A DNA stretch of 64,000 nt, taken from assembly GCA_024704175.1 (NCBI GenBank), contig CP085629.1, positions 1,736,001-1,800,000 on the forward strand, given 5' to 3'. The DNA comes from Paenibacillus sp. P25 (GTDB lineage Bacteria > Bacillota > Bacilli > Paenibacillales > NBRC-103111). A program made the translations under genes and the position numbers. Under the pieces are notes generated by a model. It saw only the letters and a list, made by a program, of their open reading frames with translations, made no database searches and was not told the origin of the DNA. Below are positions 1 through 10,198 of the stretch, one piece after another. Every line of letters begins with the position of its first letter. Position 1 is the first letter of the stretch.

Positions 1-1
1 C

Positions 2-1025
2 AGCTACTTCGAGATCCGCAAGGATTGGCTGGATAACCTGAACCTGAAGATGCCGGAAACGATGGATGAGTTTTACGAAGTGCTGAAGGCTTTTACATAT
101 AACGATCCTGACAAGAACGGCAAGAACGACACGTACGGCTATAATATGAAGAATTATTCGAAGGTGCAGGATATTTTTAACGGCGGCAACGGCAAGTGGA
201 AGGTTGCGGGCGGCAAGCTGGTCGACACCGATCTGGAGCCGGGAACGAGGGATGCGGCCGCTGTGGCTGAACCGGCTGTATAAGGAGAAGATCGTTCCCG
301 AGGACTTTCCGGTGCTGAAGACCACCCAGTGGGAGGACATGGCCAAAGCGGGGAAAGTCGGGGTCACGCAGGATACGGTCGAAGGCATCTGGCGGGCGAA
401 CGAAGAGGCACTGAAGCTGGATCCGAAAGCGAACTTCCTGCCGTTCACGTACTTAACGGGGCCGTTCGGCAAGGTGGTGCCGCAGAACTCGGGCATCGGG
501 GGCGTATACCTGATTCCGAAGAAGGTGCCGGAGCAAAAGGTGCGCAAAATTCTCGAGCTGATGGATTACGGTGCTTCCGAGGAAGGCTTCGAGCTTGCCT
601 GCTACGGGATCAAGGGCGTTCATTTCAATGTGGTGGACGGGTTTAAAACGACGACCGAGCAGGCGATTAAGGACAGCGTGTCGCAAAGCTCCTTCGGGAA
701 AATTTTCGAGCGGTACGATAAGTATTTATGGGCTTACCGTGTAGGCATGCCGAAGGAAGTGTTCGAGCGCAACAAGAAAATTATTGACGAACGGTCCAAA
801 ATCAGCATTGTCGATCCGTCCATCGGCCTGACCTCCGATACCGACTTGAAGTACGGCCCGGATTATACGAAGAAAATGGACGATTTGAAGGTCAAAATCA
901 TTATGGGCAAAGAGCCGATTGAAACATGGGTTGCTATGGTGAAACAGCTGAAAGCGGACGCCAACTATAGGAAAATCACAGAAGAATACAACAAATCGTA
1001 TCAAGACCGACTGAACGCAAAATAG
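2..1025 (+). CDS. Extracellular solute-binding protein, LplA type; 5' end outside window, one frameshift
   Basis: Binding lipoprotein of a carbohydrate ABC importer of the family-1 type common in Paenibacillus; it would capture a sugar or oligosaccharide outside the membrane and pass it to an LplB/LplC-type permease pair. The frame enters from the left edge, so signal peptide and lipobox are not visible. About 340 residues remain, with a RKDWL motif and an EF-hand-like loop (DPDKNGKND); the paralogue at 12069-13598 has RKDWL and DPDGNGKKD at the same spacing. The frame moves by +1 near 249 (one C too many in GCGGCCGCTG), after which the family pattern (NRLYKE onward) continues to the stop. 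Dehydrogenase genes follow 11 bases downstream, so its permease genes are probably upstream of the window. The substrate cannot be told from the sequence. Confidence 0.85.
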
Positions 1026-1036
1026 GAGGGGCGCAT

Positions 1037-2069
1037 ATGCAGCGTAAACTGCGCTTGGCCGTCGTCGGATTGGGACGGGTATCGAAGTCTCATCTGCCGG
1101 CCTTAAGGAAATTAAGCGATAAAATTGAACTGGCTGCACTCGTAACGCGGGATGAGAACAAGCTGCGGCAGGAAGCCGGGGAATGGGGGAGGTCCGGACC
1201 TATACCTCTTACGACGAAGCGCTGAGGGATGACGGAATCGATGCGTATCTGCTGCTCTTTGCCGCATGATCTGCATGCGGAATATTCGATTAAAGCGCTA
1301 CAGGCAGGCAAGCATGTACTGGTCGAGAAGCCGATGGCGATGAATGTGAGCGAAGCGGAGGAGATGACGGTCGCCGCCGAAGCCGCAGGCGTCACCTTGA
1401 TGGTCGGGCAGAGCCGCCGCTTCTTCCGCCCGGTGATGGAATCCGTCCGCCGCGTCCGGGCCAAGGAGATCGGGGAGCTTATCAACATCAACGCCCTGCT
1501 TGCTGGCGCATATGGATAAGCCGGCGACGGACTGGTGGAAGGACGAAGCGAAGATCGGCGGCTTCATCATTCCGCTCTGGGGCGACCACATTCTAGACTA
1601 TATCTTATGGGCCTACGGAGAAGCACCGCAGACGGTCTATGCGCAGGGGCACTCCAATAATCCGAACTGGAGCGGGGAGGACGAGGTGGCCATCTCGCTC
1701 GGCTTCGGCGACGGACGGATGGCGAACGTCCTCATGTCCTTCAACGCCGGCCGCCGGCCGACGGACGAAGACGGTCTGACCGGCAAGCGGATTTGGTCCA
1801 CGCAGAACAGCATTTACGACCGCTATCTCATCGGCTCGAACGGGATGATGCAGCTGAAGGATGAGTACGAGCTGTGGCAGAACGGGGAAAAGATTGACGA
1901 ATGCGAAAGGTCGAACGATAATTTCACTTGGCGGCTGGAGGAGTTTGCGGACGCGATCCGCGAGAAGCGGCGACCGCTTGCCGGCGGCCGGGAAATCCTG
2001 AGCGTCATGAACGTGATGGACGGTCGCTTTGAGTCGATGCGTACGAAGCAGGTAATTACGCTTAAGTAA
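1037..2069 (+). CDS. Gfo/Idh/MocA-family oxidoreductase (three frameshifts)
   Basis: Predicted cytoplasmic NAD(P)-dependent dehydrogenase acting on a sugar, inositol or related polyol. Repaired length is about 344 residues, normal for the family. It has the N-terminal Rossmann motif GLGRVSKSH (residues ~11-19), the EKPMA motif with its catalytic-type Lys near residue 98, and a C-terminal substrate domain containing GDHILD. Reading it needs three shifts: near 1187 (5 G where 6 are required), near 1258 (an extra T in CTCTTTGCC) and near 1498 (an extra base before TTGCTGGCG). A GGAGGGG ribosome site lies five bases before the ATG. It follows the binding protein by 11 bases and precedes a 2-hydroxyacid dehydrogenase, so the three genes are probably one sugar-catabolic operon. 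The exact substrate is unknown. Confidence 0.85.
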
Positions 2070-2098
2070 GCCTTAATATCCTAAGGGGGACATGAACC

Positions 2099-3093
2099 AT
2101 GAGCAAGCTTAAAGCGCTGGTGCTTTCACCGAAATCCAGGCTGGACGAGGTGTGCTCCGAAGCATGCCGGAACAGGCTTAACGACTATTTTGACACGGAA
2201 TGGAATGAAACCGGGCGAGACTACACCCAGGAGGAGCTGGCCGGGCTCGTTGCGGACGCGGAAGTTATTATTACAAGCTGGGGCTCGCCCGGGCTCACCG
2301 ACGAAATACTCGAGAAAGCCGTCAAGCTGCGTGCGATCGGCCATGCGGCGGGAACGGTGAAGCACCTGGTGCCGAAGCGAATCTTCGAGCGGGGTGTGAA
2401 GGTGTTCTCCGCCGCTCCGCGTATCGCCCAGAGCGTGGGCGAGTACTGCCTGGCGGCCCTGCTCTCATCCCTGCGCTATCTGCCGACGTTCGACGCCGCC
2501 ATGCGCGAGGGCAAGTGGAAGCTGCCGGGCTTGAAGGGCAGGGAGCTCGCGGGAAGCACCGTCGGCATCGTCTCCGCCAGCTCCACGGCAAGGGCATTCA
2601 TCCGTCTGCTTGCGCCGTTCCAGGTTAAGGTTCTCGTCTATGATCCTTATTTGTCCGAGGAAGCCGCCGAACGTCTGCATGTGACAAGAGCTTCGCTGGA
2701 AGAGGTTATGAGCTGTCCGATTATTTCCGTGCATGCACCGAAGCTGCCCGCTACGGAAAGAATGCTGACCAGGGAGCTCCTGAAGCGGATTCCGGACGGG
2801 GCGGTCTTCATCAACTCCTCCCGGGGAGCGTCCTTGACGAGCAGGCCTTCCTGGAGGAGCCGCAGTCCGGCCGTTTCTTTGCGGCGCTCGATGTGTTCGA
2901 GAAGGAGCCGCTTGCTGCGGACAGCCCGATCCGATCGCTTCCCAATGTGCTGCTGACGCCGCATATCGCCGGCGCTTCGGTGCAGGGGCATTTGGCGCTT
3001 ATGGAGGAAGTGGTGGAGGATATCATCCGCGACCTGGAGGAGGAGAAAACCACCTACGAAGTGAGCGAGCGGATGTGGGAGCTGATGGCTTGA
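2099..3093 (+). CDS. D-isomer-specific 2-hydroxyacid dehydrogenase family protein (one frameshift)
   Basis: NAD-dependent dehydrogenase of the D-2-hydroxyacid family, about 331 residues after repair, probably reducing or oxidising a 2-keto/2-hydroxy acid derived from sugar breakdown. Visible family marks are INSSRGA before the cofactor-side loop, ALDVFEKEPL (catalytic Glu region) and LTPHIAG (catalytic His). The nucleotide-binding segment reads GIVSASSTARAF, a poor match to the usual GxGxxG. The frame changes near 2829, where GCGTCCTTG stands for GCGGTCCTTG. The ATG follows an AAGGGGG ribosome site. It lies 29 bases after the Gfo/Idh/MocA gene and ends before a shared terminator facing the AraC gene. 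Substrate unknown. Confidence 0.82.
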
Positions 3094-3108
3094 GTGGGAG
3101 AGACAACG

Positions 3109-3136
3109 AAGGCGGGCGCTTAGGCCCGCCTTTTTA
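3109..3136. terminator. Rho-independent terminator between convergent genes
   Basis: Seven-base-pair stem GGCGGGC (3111-3117) with GCCCGCC (3124-3130), loop GCTTAG, followed by five T. It lies between the stop of the hydroxyacid dehydrogenase and the converging AraC gene. Confidence 0.8.
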
Positions 3137-3147
3137 CGTTTGTCCGT

Positions 3148-4020
3148 TCAAACCTTCTCCAGCTCCGTGATTCGCCATTCGTTCCTGAAGCTGTCCTGCA
3201 GAATAATATCCTCGCCCTGTGCGGATTTGGTCTGATCGCGGTAAGCGGAAGGGGCTATGCCTTTCTTCTGCTGAAACAATCTGGAAAAATAATGGGTGCT
3301 CCAGCCGAGCTTCTCCGCGATTTCCGTTATGCTGAGCGAGGTGAACTCGAGGTATTCCTCGGCCTTCTGCAGGCGGACGTGCTGTAAATACTGAATCGGC
3401 GACATGCCGACGCGCTCCTTGAACATGCTGATCAAATAATGCGGGTGAAAATTAAAGGCTTCCGCAAGCCGGTTGACCGTCACTTCCTCCGCGAGCCGCT
3501 CCCGGATATATTTGGCGATCGGGAACGATTCTTCATTCATTCGAAGGGAAGCGGTCTCCTGATGCCCTGCCGAGCCGGCCAGCAGAGTCAGCAGCGTTCC
3601 CTTAAAGCCGGAATCGAGCAGCAGAGGCAAATGCGGCCGGGGATGTCTGCGGTGCAGCGGCGACAGCTTGAACCAGTGCTTAAGTTCCGAGACGGCGGTC
3701 CCGCCTGAAGGACCGTACAGCGGATGGGAACCTATCCATGCCTCCAACCCGGCGCACGGGACGGCGAATTTGAAGTCAAGTGTAACCGCTTTCGAAAGGA
3801 AGCGAAAATGATGCTCCACACCCTTCGGAAAATAGACATAATCTCCCTTTTGCAAGAAAAAACGATCGTCGCCGATCCGGCCTTCCGCTTGACCCTCCAA
3901 GAGGACCAGCAGCTGGTGAAATTGATCATGGCTGTGCGAAGCCACTCCTTTATTCCGGTCATAATCGATCCGCGCCGTCCAGTACAGTACGAGCTGTGTG
4001 TCTCTTGGAACCTCGGTCAT
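3148..4020 (-). CDS. AraC-family transcriptional regulator with cupin sensor domain
   Basis: Intact 290-residue regulator. Residues ~20-90 form a cupin-like ligand pocket (HSHDQFHQL and a GVEHHF segment), as in sugar-responsive AraC proteins. The last ~100 residues carry the two helix-turn-helix motifs (VNRLAEAFNFHPHYLISMF and ITEIAEKLGWSTHYFSRLF). It is transcribed away from the zinc-type dehydrogenase at 4172 and toward the 2-hydroxyacid dehydrogenase, so it probably controls one or both flanking dehydrogenase units. The 150-base divergent spacer has a TATAAT-like box for this strand at 4066-4071 but no convincing -35 was found. The effector is unknown. Confidence 0.9.
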   Translation of the reverse strand: MTEVPRDTQLVLYWTARIDYDRNKGVASHSHDQFHQLLVLLEGQAEGRIGDDRFFLQKGDYVYFPKGVEHHFRFLSKAVTLDFKFAVPCAGLEAWIGSHPLYGPSGGTAVSELKHWFKLSPLHRRHPRPHLPLLLDSGFKGTLLTLLAGSAGHQETASLRMNEESFPIAKYIRERLAEEVTVNRLAEAFNFHPHYLISMFKERVGMSPIQYLQHVRLQKAEEYLEFTSLSITEIAEKLGWSTHYFSRLFQQKKGIAPSAYRDQTKSAQGEDIILQDSFRNEWRITELEKV

Positions 4021-4171
4021 GAGTTTAAGCCTCCCTTTTTTACTGGAATGACAATCTTTATCTACATTATACCTGAATTTCGGTTAAATTGTTATGTAGT
4101 TTCGGCATCGCCGGGATGGGTGTCATGCGATTACAATGGTATCAAACAAGGATGAAAGGGGTCATGCCTGT

Positions 4172-5202
4172 ATGGTAAGGAAAATGTCCGTCCCGGCAAT
4201 GGAACTGGTGGATTACGACGGTCCCGGCACCCAGATGTGCGTGGTCATGGACGAGATCGGGAAAATCAGCATGAAGCGGGCATTGATCCCGGAGCCGAAG
4301 GAAGGCGAAGTCCGGGTCAAGGTCAAATGGGTCGGCATCTGCGGCGCCGACGTCGAGGTGTTCCGGGGAGCGCGTTCGCCGGAATTTATCTCCTATCCTA
4401 CCCGGCTCGGGCACGAGGTGGCCGGAGTGATCGACAAGGTCGGCCCGGGCGTCATCGGCTTGAAAGAGGGGGATCATGTAGCGCTCAGGTATGTGTGGGG
4501 CGCGTTCGCGGAATATGTGTGCTGCGGTCCTTTCTCCGTTAATGTCTTTGCCTAAGGAGCCGCCTCTCATCGAAGGCTCTTTAATTGAAGTGCTACCGGG
4601 TATTCTGCATGCGGCGGAGATCGGGGACATTGCACCGCATAAGAATGTTCTCATTATGGGGCAAGGGGTAAGCGGGCTGGTGCTGACCCAGGTGATCAGC
4701 CTTTTCAGTCCGCGCAGTTTGGCGGTTACCGATTTGTTCGACGAGAAGTTGGCGCTCGCCCGCAAATACGGCGCCACCCATACGTATAAGCTTCCTCACG
4801 CCCATGCGAGGACGATGGACGCCGTACGCCAAGACTTCCCGGACGGCTTCGACGTCGTCATCCCTTGCTTACTCGAAGGCTCGGGCATGGTGGATGCAAT
4901 TGATGCGGCGGCGCAGAACGGCCGGATCGTGATGTACGGCTGCATCGGCACATGCCATGAGCCGGTCGACTTCTTTAAAGTGCACAAGAAACGGCTGGAC
5001 ATCTTCTCCACCGAACCGAAGCGGGATATCGACAACCGGCGTTACTTCGATGAGGGGCTTAAGCTTGTCCTGGACGGCCTAGTCAATACGGAGGAAATGA
5101 TTACGCATGTCGTGCCTCTCTCCGAAGTGGAAAGGGCGTTCCGGTCTGCGGAACGAACATAAGGGAGACACCATTCACGTCATGATCGATTGCGAAGCTT
5201 GA
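4172..5202 (+). CDS. Zinc-type medium-chain alcohol/polyol dehydrogenase (two frameshifts)
   Basis: Medium-chain dehydrogenase, probably oxidising a sugar alcohol or similar substrate with NAD(P). After repair about 343 residues. The N-terminal half has CGADVEVFRG (catalytic Zn Cys) and GHEVAG (Zn His-Glu); the usual four-Cys structural zinc loop is not evident. The Rossmann motif is GQGVSGLV. Two extra bases break the frame: a T near 4547 (GTCTTTGCC) and a T near 5143 (CGGTCTGCGG). With both repaired the protein ends DTIHVMIDCEA at 5202 rather than at 5162. ATG 4172 is chosen because AAAGGGG lies ten bases upstream; an ATG at 4136 is possible. The gene is divergent from the AraC regulator, its likely controller. 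Confidence 0.82.
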
Positions 5203-5220
5203 ACGTTTGAGATGACTTAG

Positions 5221-5255
5221 AACACAAGGACACCGTTTGGGGTTCTTGTGTTTTT
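5221..5255 (+). terminator. Rho-independent terminator
   Basis: AACACAAGGAC (5221-5231) pairs with GTTCTTGTGTT (5242-5252) with one G-T wobble and runs into a T tract. It closes the dehydrogenase gene. Confidence 0.8.
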
Positions 5256-5364
5256 GTTTGTTGCGGGTCATTCGGACGAAAAAGTTGAAGACTATGACAG
5301 TATCTGGCATAGTTCATGGTATAATGGAAATCCTAGCGTATCAACGATTGGGGAGGCGTTACCC

Positions 5365-6375
5365 ATGTCCAAATCCAAAAGGCTCGTGTCGCTCATGATC
5401 GCCGTGAATAAGAAGCGGAAATTTACCGTCAGAGAACTGGCGGAGGAATTCCAGGTATCGCCCCGGACTATCATGCGCGATCTGCAGTCGCTGGAAGAAC
5501 TCGGTCTGCCGCTGTACGCCGAATACGGCCCTTACGGCGGCTACCGGGTGTTGAACGAACGGATGCTGCCGCCGATCATGTTCTCGGAGGAGGAGGCGAC
5601 GGCGATGTTTTTCGCGTACCAATCGCTGCAGCATTACGGAGCGCTTCCCTGGAACGAGGAGTCGGTCACGGCTTTGAATAAATTTTATTATTATCTTCCT
5701 GACGATACGAAGCGGAAGATCGACCAAATGAAGGAACGCGTCGTCTTCTGGTCGCCGAAGCGGGCCGCGGTGCCCCACCTGCGGCTCTTGCTTGATGCGG
5801 CGCTGCAGCGGCGGCCGTCGCTAATTGTTTATCATTCGCGCGATGGCGCAAAGGAGCGTACGGTTCAACCGGTCGGCGTCTATTCCCATAACGGATACTG
5901 GTACAGCCCCTCCTATGACTTTGCGAAGGAACGGTTTCTTTTATTCCGGGCGGACCGGGTGCTTCAGGCGGATTGGGCGGATGATGAGCACCGAGCCATG
6001 GACCTCGGCGGGTTTCCGATATCCGACTGGTTCAAGCCGCCGGAAGAGCAAGGAAGCCGCTTGTCGGATGGCTCCGGAAGGCTGGAACTGACAGCTCGGC
6101 TGACAGCCGCAGGTGTGCGGCGCCGCCAGTGGGAGAATCGGTTCGAGGACTCGCTGGAGGTCCACCCGGATGGGACAGGGGCAATTAAGCTGCGGTTCGG
6201 CGAGGAGGAGCTCGATCATTTTGCCTCCTATTTCATCAGCTTGGGGGCCGATGTCATTGTGGAGAAGCCCGATATCATGGTGGAGCGGATACGGGAGGAA
6301 GTGGCGCGGCTTCACGCGGCTTATAATGACGGGGAACCTGGGTTAAACAAACCTGTCACGGATAAGAAAGCGTAG
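5365..6375 (+). CDS. WYL-domain helix-turn-helix transcriptional regulator (YafY type)
   Basis: Intact 336-residue cytoplasmic regulator. An N-terminal winged helix (residues ~15-65: FTVRELAEEFQVSPRT, then GGYRVL) binds DNA; a WYL domain (~140-235) and a WCX-like tail follow, a layout that usually senses a small ligand or nucleic acid. The ATG at 5365 is chosen because GGGGAGG lies nine bases upstream; an open frame extends back to 5248 but runs through the preceding terminator. TATAAT at 5320-5325 is a good -10 without a clear -35. It stands alone, so its target cannot be inferred from neighbours. Confidence 0.88.
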   Translation: MSKSKRLVSLMIAVNKKRKFTVRELAEEFQVSPRTIMRDLQSLEELGLPLYAEYGPYGGYRVLNERMLPPIMFSEEEATAMFFAYQSLQHYGALPWNEESVTALNKFYYYLPDDTKRKIDQMKERVVFWSPKRAAVPHLRLLLDAALQRRPSLIVYHSRDGAKERTVQPVGVYSHNGYWYSPSYDFAKERFLLFRADRVLQADWADDEHRAMDLGGFPISDWFKPPEEQGSRLSDGSGRLELTARLTAAGVRRRQWENRFEDSLEVHPDGTGAIKLRFGEEELDHFASYFISLGADVIVEKPDIMVERIREEVARLHAAYNDGEPGLNKPVTDKKA

Positions 6376-6690
6376 ACTGGCGGGTAACGGGGCGTGCTTT
6401 TTTGCTGGACCCGGTTCCAGTATCAGGTAAAGCCGGCTCTGTGAGAACTTTCCAAGAATTGTTCTTGTTTACCATATGAAAGTCGTGTAGGACATCTTCA
6501 CCCATGCTGTCAATCTTTAAATGACATGTGATTTTAAAGTTGTTGACATTCGATAGCATTATCCACGTTTAAATCCTCTGCGGATTCTTCGCAAGATTTG
6601 ATACAGGATCGCAGGATTTCGGGATAACGCCGCAGCTTCTTCCTGTGATAAGATGGGAGCGGCAGGGATAACATGGATACAAAGGATTAA
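6376..6690. other. Intergenic region without a recognisable gene
   Basis: About 315 bases between the WYL regulator and the two-component operon. A weak stem (AAAGCGT with GTGCTTT, about 6366-6406) followed by T may terminate the WYL gene. A short open stretch on the minus strand has no ribosome site and no family resemblance. Nothing else is supported. Confidence 0.5.
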
Positions 6691-6705
6691 ATGTAAGCGA
6701 TTACA
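6691..6705 (+). promoter_or_regulatory. cre-like catabolite-repression site before two-component operon
   Basis: ATGTAAGCGATTACA fits the CcpA operator pattern WTGNNARCGNWWWCW. It lies 22 bases before the response-regulator ATG, inside the probable leader, where bound CcpA would block transcription when a preferred sugar is present. Confidence 0.65.
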
Positions 6706-6727
6706 AATTACCGGGAGGTCGTTTAGC

Positions 6728-8294
6728 ATGTCCAGCACTCCGCTAACCGTTCTGATTGTCGACGACGAGCAGCCGCTGCGCGAAGAGCTTCGGATGGTTC
6801 CCTGGCCGAATTTCGGTGCCGAGCTGGCAGGGGAGGCCGAGAACGGGGAAGAGGCGCTCCGTCTATGCGAGGTTCTGCAGCCCGATGTGGTCATTACCGA
6901 CATCACGATGCCTGTGATGGATGGACTGGAGCTGGCGAAGCGGATCCGCGAGCCGGTACCCGTTGACCCAGGTCGTGCTTCTCACCTGCCACAGCGAGTT
7001 TGGCTATGCGAAAGAGGCGCTCAAGCTCGGCGCACTGGAATATTTAATTAAAATTTCGTTGGAAGAAGAGGAAATTGACACGGTTCTCGGCAAAGCCCGC
7101 GAAGCGATCCGGCGGGGAGCAGATGCATCGCCGCAGCGAACGGGAGAGCAGGCGATGGGAGCTGTCCAAACGGCTCACCCGGCTGATCAAGGAAGGACCG
7201 GCGAAGACAAGGCCGGAGCACGGCCTGTCCGATTGGACGGGAACGGTCCCGGACGTACCGGTGATTGCGGCAAGGCTGCATGCGGCGGCCGGGCCGGAAG
7301 ACCGGTTTGACGTTAGGCTCGCATTAATGCAGGCCCTAGATCGGCCCGGTATGCTTCCGGAAAGCGTACTGGAGTGGATCCCGCAGGGGAAACGGATTAT
7401 ATGTTATGGTTAAATGCCGGAGAAGGCGGCCCCGACCGGGCGGACCAGGAGCTGCAGTCTATGACGGAGTTGATGGGCAAACTGGAAGCCGAGCTGGAGC
7501 GGCGGCTCCCGTATCTGAGCGAAGCGGTGAAGCTCATCACGATCGTTAGCGATCCGATTGCGAGCGTAGAGCAGTTATATTCCGCGCTTAAGGAAACGAC
7601 CCCCAGAGAAACCGCTTTGTTCTACCATCGTTCGGGCCAAGCAATAGCCGTTCATACCGCCGCCCGCGAGACGTCGTTAATCAGCTTGAAAGATAAGGCT
7701 GATGTGGAGCGGCGCTGGACTCAACTCGCGGAGCAGCCGGGCGAGCTGGTCGCTTATGTCCAAGAGGAATGGGCCGCCTGGGCTGCGTCGCACAAGGTGC
7801 TGCCGGCCGAGTTAAAGGCTTGGGCTGTGCAGCTCTATGGCCGGGTCTGTGCTGCGTCAGGGCGGGAGGAGCCCGAGCCTGAAACAGGTCTGGCGCGGCT
7901 TCTGGAAGCCCAGTCGGTAAGCCAATTGGCCGGTGACCTGTCCGGGCTGATCGAAGCCGTCCCGGGAGAGCCGCGCAAATGCCGCAGGGAAGTGAGGCTG
8001 GCCAAGCGGATCCTCAGCGAGCGTCTTGCCGAGCCCCTTACGCTGACCTCGGTTGCCGAGGAGGTGGGTCTCAGCTCCTTTTACCTCAGCCGCCTGTTCC
8101 GGGAAGAGGTGGGAGAGTCGTTCAATGCGTATTTGACCCGGCTTCGGGTGGATAAGGCGATCCGGTTGCTGCAGACGACCCCGCTGAAGGTCTATGAAGT
8201 AGCCGAGCGTGTAGGAATTCCGAGCTACCGGTATTTCTCCGTTCTGTTCCGCAACCGAACCGGGGTATCGCCAACCGATTACAAGAAAGGCTGA
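6728..8294 (+). CDS. YesN-type response regulator with AraC DNA-binding domain (three frameshifts)
   Basis: Response regulator of the long YesN type, about 522 residues after repair. The receiver domain (residues ~1-120) has the acidic pair VDDE and phospho-acceptor Asp58 in VVITDITMP; a middle region of unknown fold follows; the last ~100 residues are an AraC helix-turn-helix pair (LTSVAEEVGLSSFYLSRLF). Frame changes occur near 6948 (extra C), 7116 (GGGG for GGG) and 7383 (lost G). It ends six bases before the sensor kinase and should be phosphorylated by it, then activate the LplB/LplC-type transporter downstream. A cre-like site lies in its leader. Confidence 0.85.
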
Positions 8295-8300
8295 TGCGGA

Positions 8301-10083
8301 ATGCTGCGGTGGAACCGCTCCGTGAAGAGCTGGAGCATAGCGTTGAAGCAGTTTTTGTTTTTATTTACAGGCACCCTCCTGCTGTTCGGCATTCTGGCCT
8401 GGGCAACCCTGCGGGATGCGGAGAGCTTGTTCCGCAAGCAGGTGATCAGCGACTCCGAGGTGATTATCGACCGAACCAATCTGTATTTGAACGCCTACCT
8501 GGATAACGTGCAGAACATGCTGCTGATGCTCTCAGCGCGGGAGGAGCCGCTGGACAAGGGGAGGGAGGAAGAAGCGGTTAAGGTGCTGCGGCAGTATACC
8601 GAGAAGAACGGATCACTGTATAAAACGCTCTATCTGGTTCGCGCCGATGGGAGCGTGCTGTCGAACACGCAGGTTTATTACGACATCATAGGCAATCCGC
8701 ATTTACAGATGCTGCTGGAGCAGGCGAAGTCCACTTACGGCGTCTTTATTACGGAACCGTACGAATCCCCGCTGTCCGGAAGAACCGCGGCTTTTGTACT
8801 TCCGCTATCCGGACAGGGCGGCTTTCGGGGCATGGCGGTCGTGGAAATCGACCTGGTCCGGCTGACCTCCATGCTGTCCACCTTCATGAACTCCAAAGAT
8901 CAAACCTTTGCGATCATTACGAACAAAGGCAGCGCCGTCCAAACCTTCGATTCCACCTCACCCATGAGCTTCTACCGTTTGCTGCCTTACCATACCGGTG
9001 TTTTCCCGCCGGAGCTCGATTCGGGATTCCTTGCGCGCATGGCGGATCTGCCCGTCGGTGCGGCCGAAATCGAAGGGCCCAGGGGAAAGCTCGTCGCAGT
9101 AAAATCCGGGATGAACCGGCTTGGCTGGCATTTCATCGCCTTCTATGAGGGAAGCTACTTCTACCAAAACATTATCAGCTTATATGACAATTACCGCACG
9201 GTCGCCCTGGTCTGGATCGTCATTCTGTTCATCAGCTCGTACATGATGAGCCGTTATTTCACGCATCCCCTGCGGACGCTGGTCGCCAAGATGGACCGGG
9301 TGCGCGAGCTGGGCGTCTTTGCCGTACATTGCCGTTACCCGCGAGGACGAAATCGGCAGGCTCGCAAGGAGCTACAATGCCATGATGGAGCGGATTCAGC
9401 TTCTCGTTCAAGAGATCAAGGAAGCGGAGAGCCGCAAGCAGCAGTTCGAGTTGAAGATGCTCCAGAGCCAAATCGCGCCGCATTTTCTGTATAATACGCT
9501 GGCCTGCATCGGCAGTCTGGCCAAGCAGCACAAAACCGACGCCGTCCGCGATACGATCAAATCGCTCGTCGGATTGCTCTCGTTCAGCTTCGATAAGAAA
9601 AGCGAGTACGTCACACTCGCCGAAGAGCTGGAAGGGCTCGCCATGTACGTTCACATCCAGCAGATGAGATACGGGGATAAATTCAAACTGCAGATGGAAG
9701 CCGCACCCGAGACGCTGGGCTGTAAAATGCTCAAGCTGACGCTTCAGCCGCTGGTGGAAAATGCGATTTTCCACGGATTGGCGCCTTTGAAGCGGCCGGG
9801 CCTCATCCGGGTACGGACCAGGCTGGTCCGCATGAAGGTCGTGATCACCGTCAGGGACAACGGGACGGGGATGAATTCGGAGCAGCTGGAGAATGTCTTC
9901 TCTGAGCGGCGGAAAGCACCCAGCAGGCACCGGTTCACCGGCCTCGGGGTGATGAACGTGCAGGAACGCATCCGGCTGCATTACGGGCAGGAATACGGTC
10001 TGAAGATCGCCAGCAGGCCGGAGACGGGGACGCTGATCCGGATTGAGTCGCCGGCGCTTGCCTTTGAGGAGGGTGCAGGTTAA
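8301..10083 (+). CDS. YesM-type sensor histidine kinase (one frameshift)
   Basis: Membrane sensor kinase, about 594 residues. A transmembrane helix at ~residues 17-38, a large extracellular sensor domain, a second helix near residue 300, a HAMP segment, the His_kinase motif APHFLYNT (phospho-His) and an ATPase domain with PLVENAIFHG, DNGTGM and a GLGVMNV glycine box. One extra T near 9317 (GTCTTTGCC) splits the frame just after the HAMP region; LPYIAVTRED continues in the new frame. It forms an operon with the preceding regulator (six-base gap), and the transporter genes start 115 bases downstream. The likely input is an extracellular sugar, directly or through the binding protein. Confidence 0.87.
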
Positions 10084-10132
10084 ACGGCTGCAAGAATTGG
10101 AACACTTTCGCAGGATTGCTGCATAGATGGCC

Positions 10133-10148
10133 CTGTAAGCGCTTGCTA
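10133..10148 (+). promoter_or_regulatory. cre-like site 1 before ABC sugar importer
   Basis: CTGTAAGCGCTTGCTA contains the near-palindromic TGTAAGCGCTTGC core of a CcpA operator. It overlaps the spacer and first base or two of a TATACT -10 candidate (10147-10152), a position that would block RNA polymerase. Confidence 0.65.
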
Positions 10149-10163
10149 TACTAAAAACAAGCG

Positions 10164-10179
10164 ATGAAAGCGCTATTCA
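10164..10179 (+). promoter_or_regulatory. cre-like site 2 before ABC sugar importer
   Basis: ATGAAAGCGCTATTCA matches the CcpA consensus closely. It sits 15 bases after the first cre-like site and 20 bases before the permease ATG, giving a tandem arrangement. Confidence 0.7.
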
Positions 10180-10198
10180 AACTCTGTGAGGTGATCCG

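Noticed and set aside
5248..5364. Earlier start for the WYL regulator
   Set aside because: It would begin inside the preceding terminator; ATG 5365 has a proper ribosome site and matches the family N-terminus.
1250..9325. Programmed frameshifting at TCTTTGCC
   Set aside because: The three genes are unrelated, the family proteins are not known to frameshift, and no Shine-Dalgarno-like stimulator or pseudoknot is shared.
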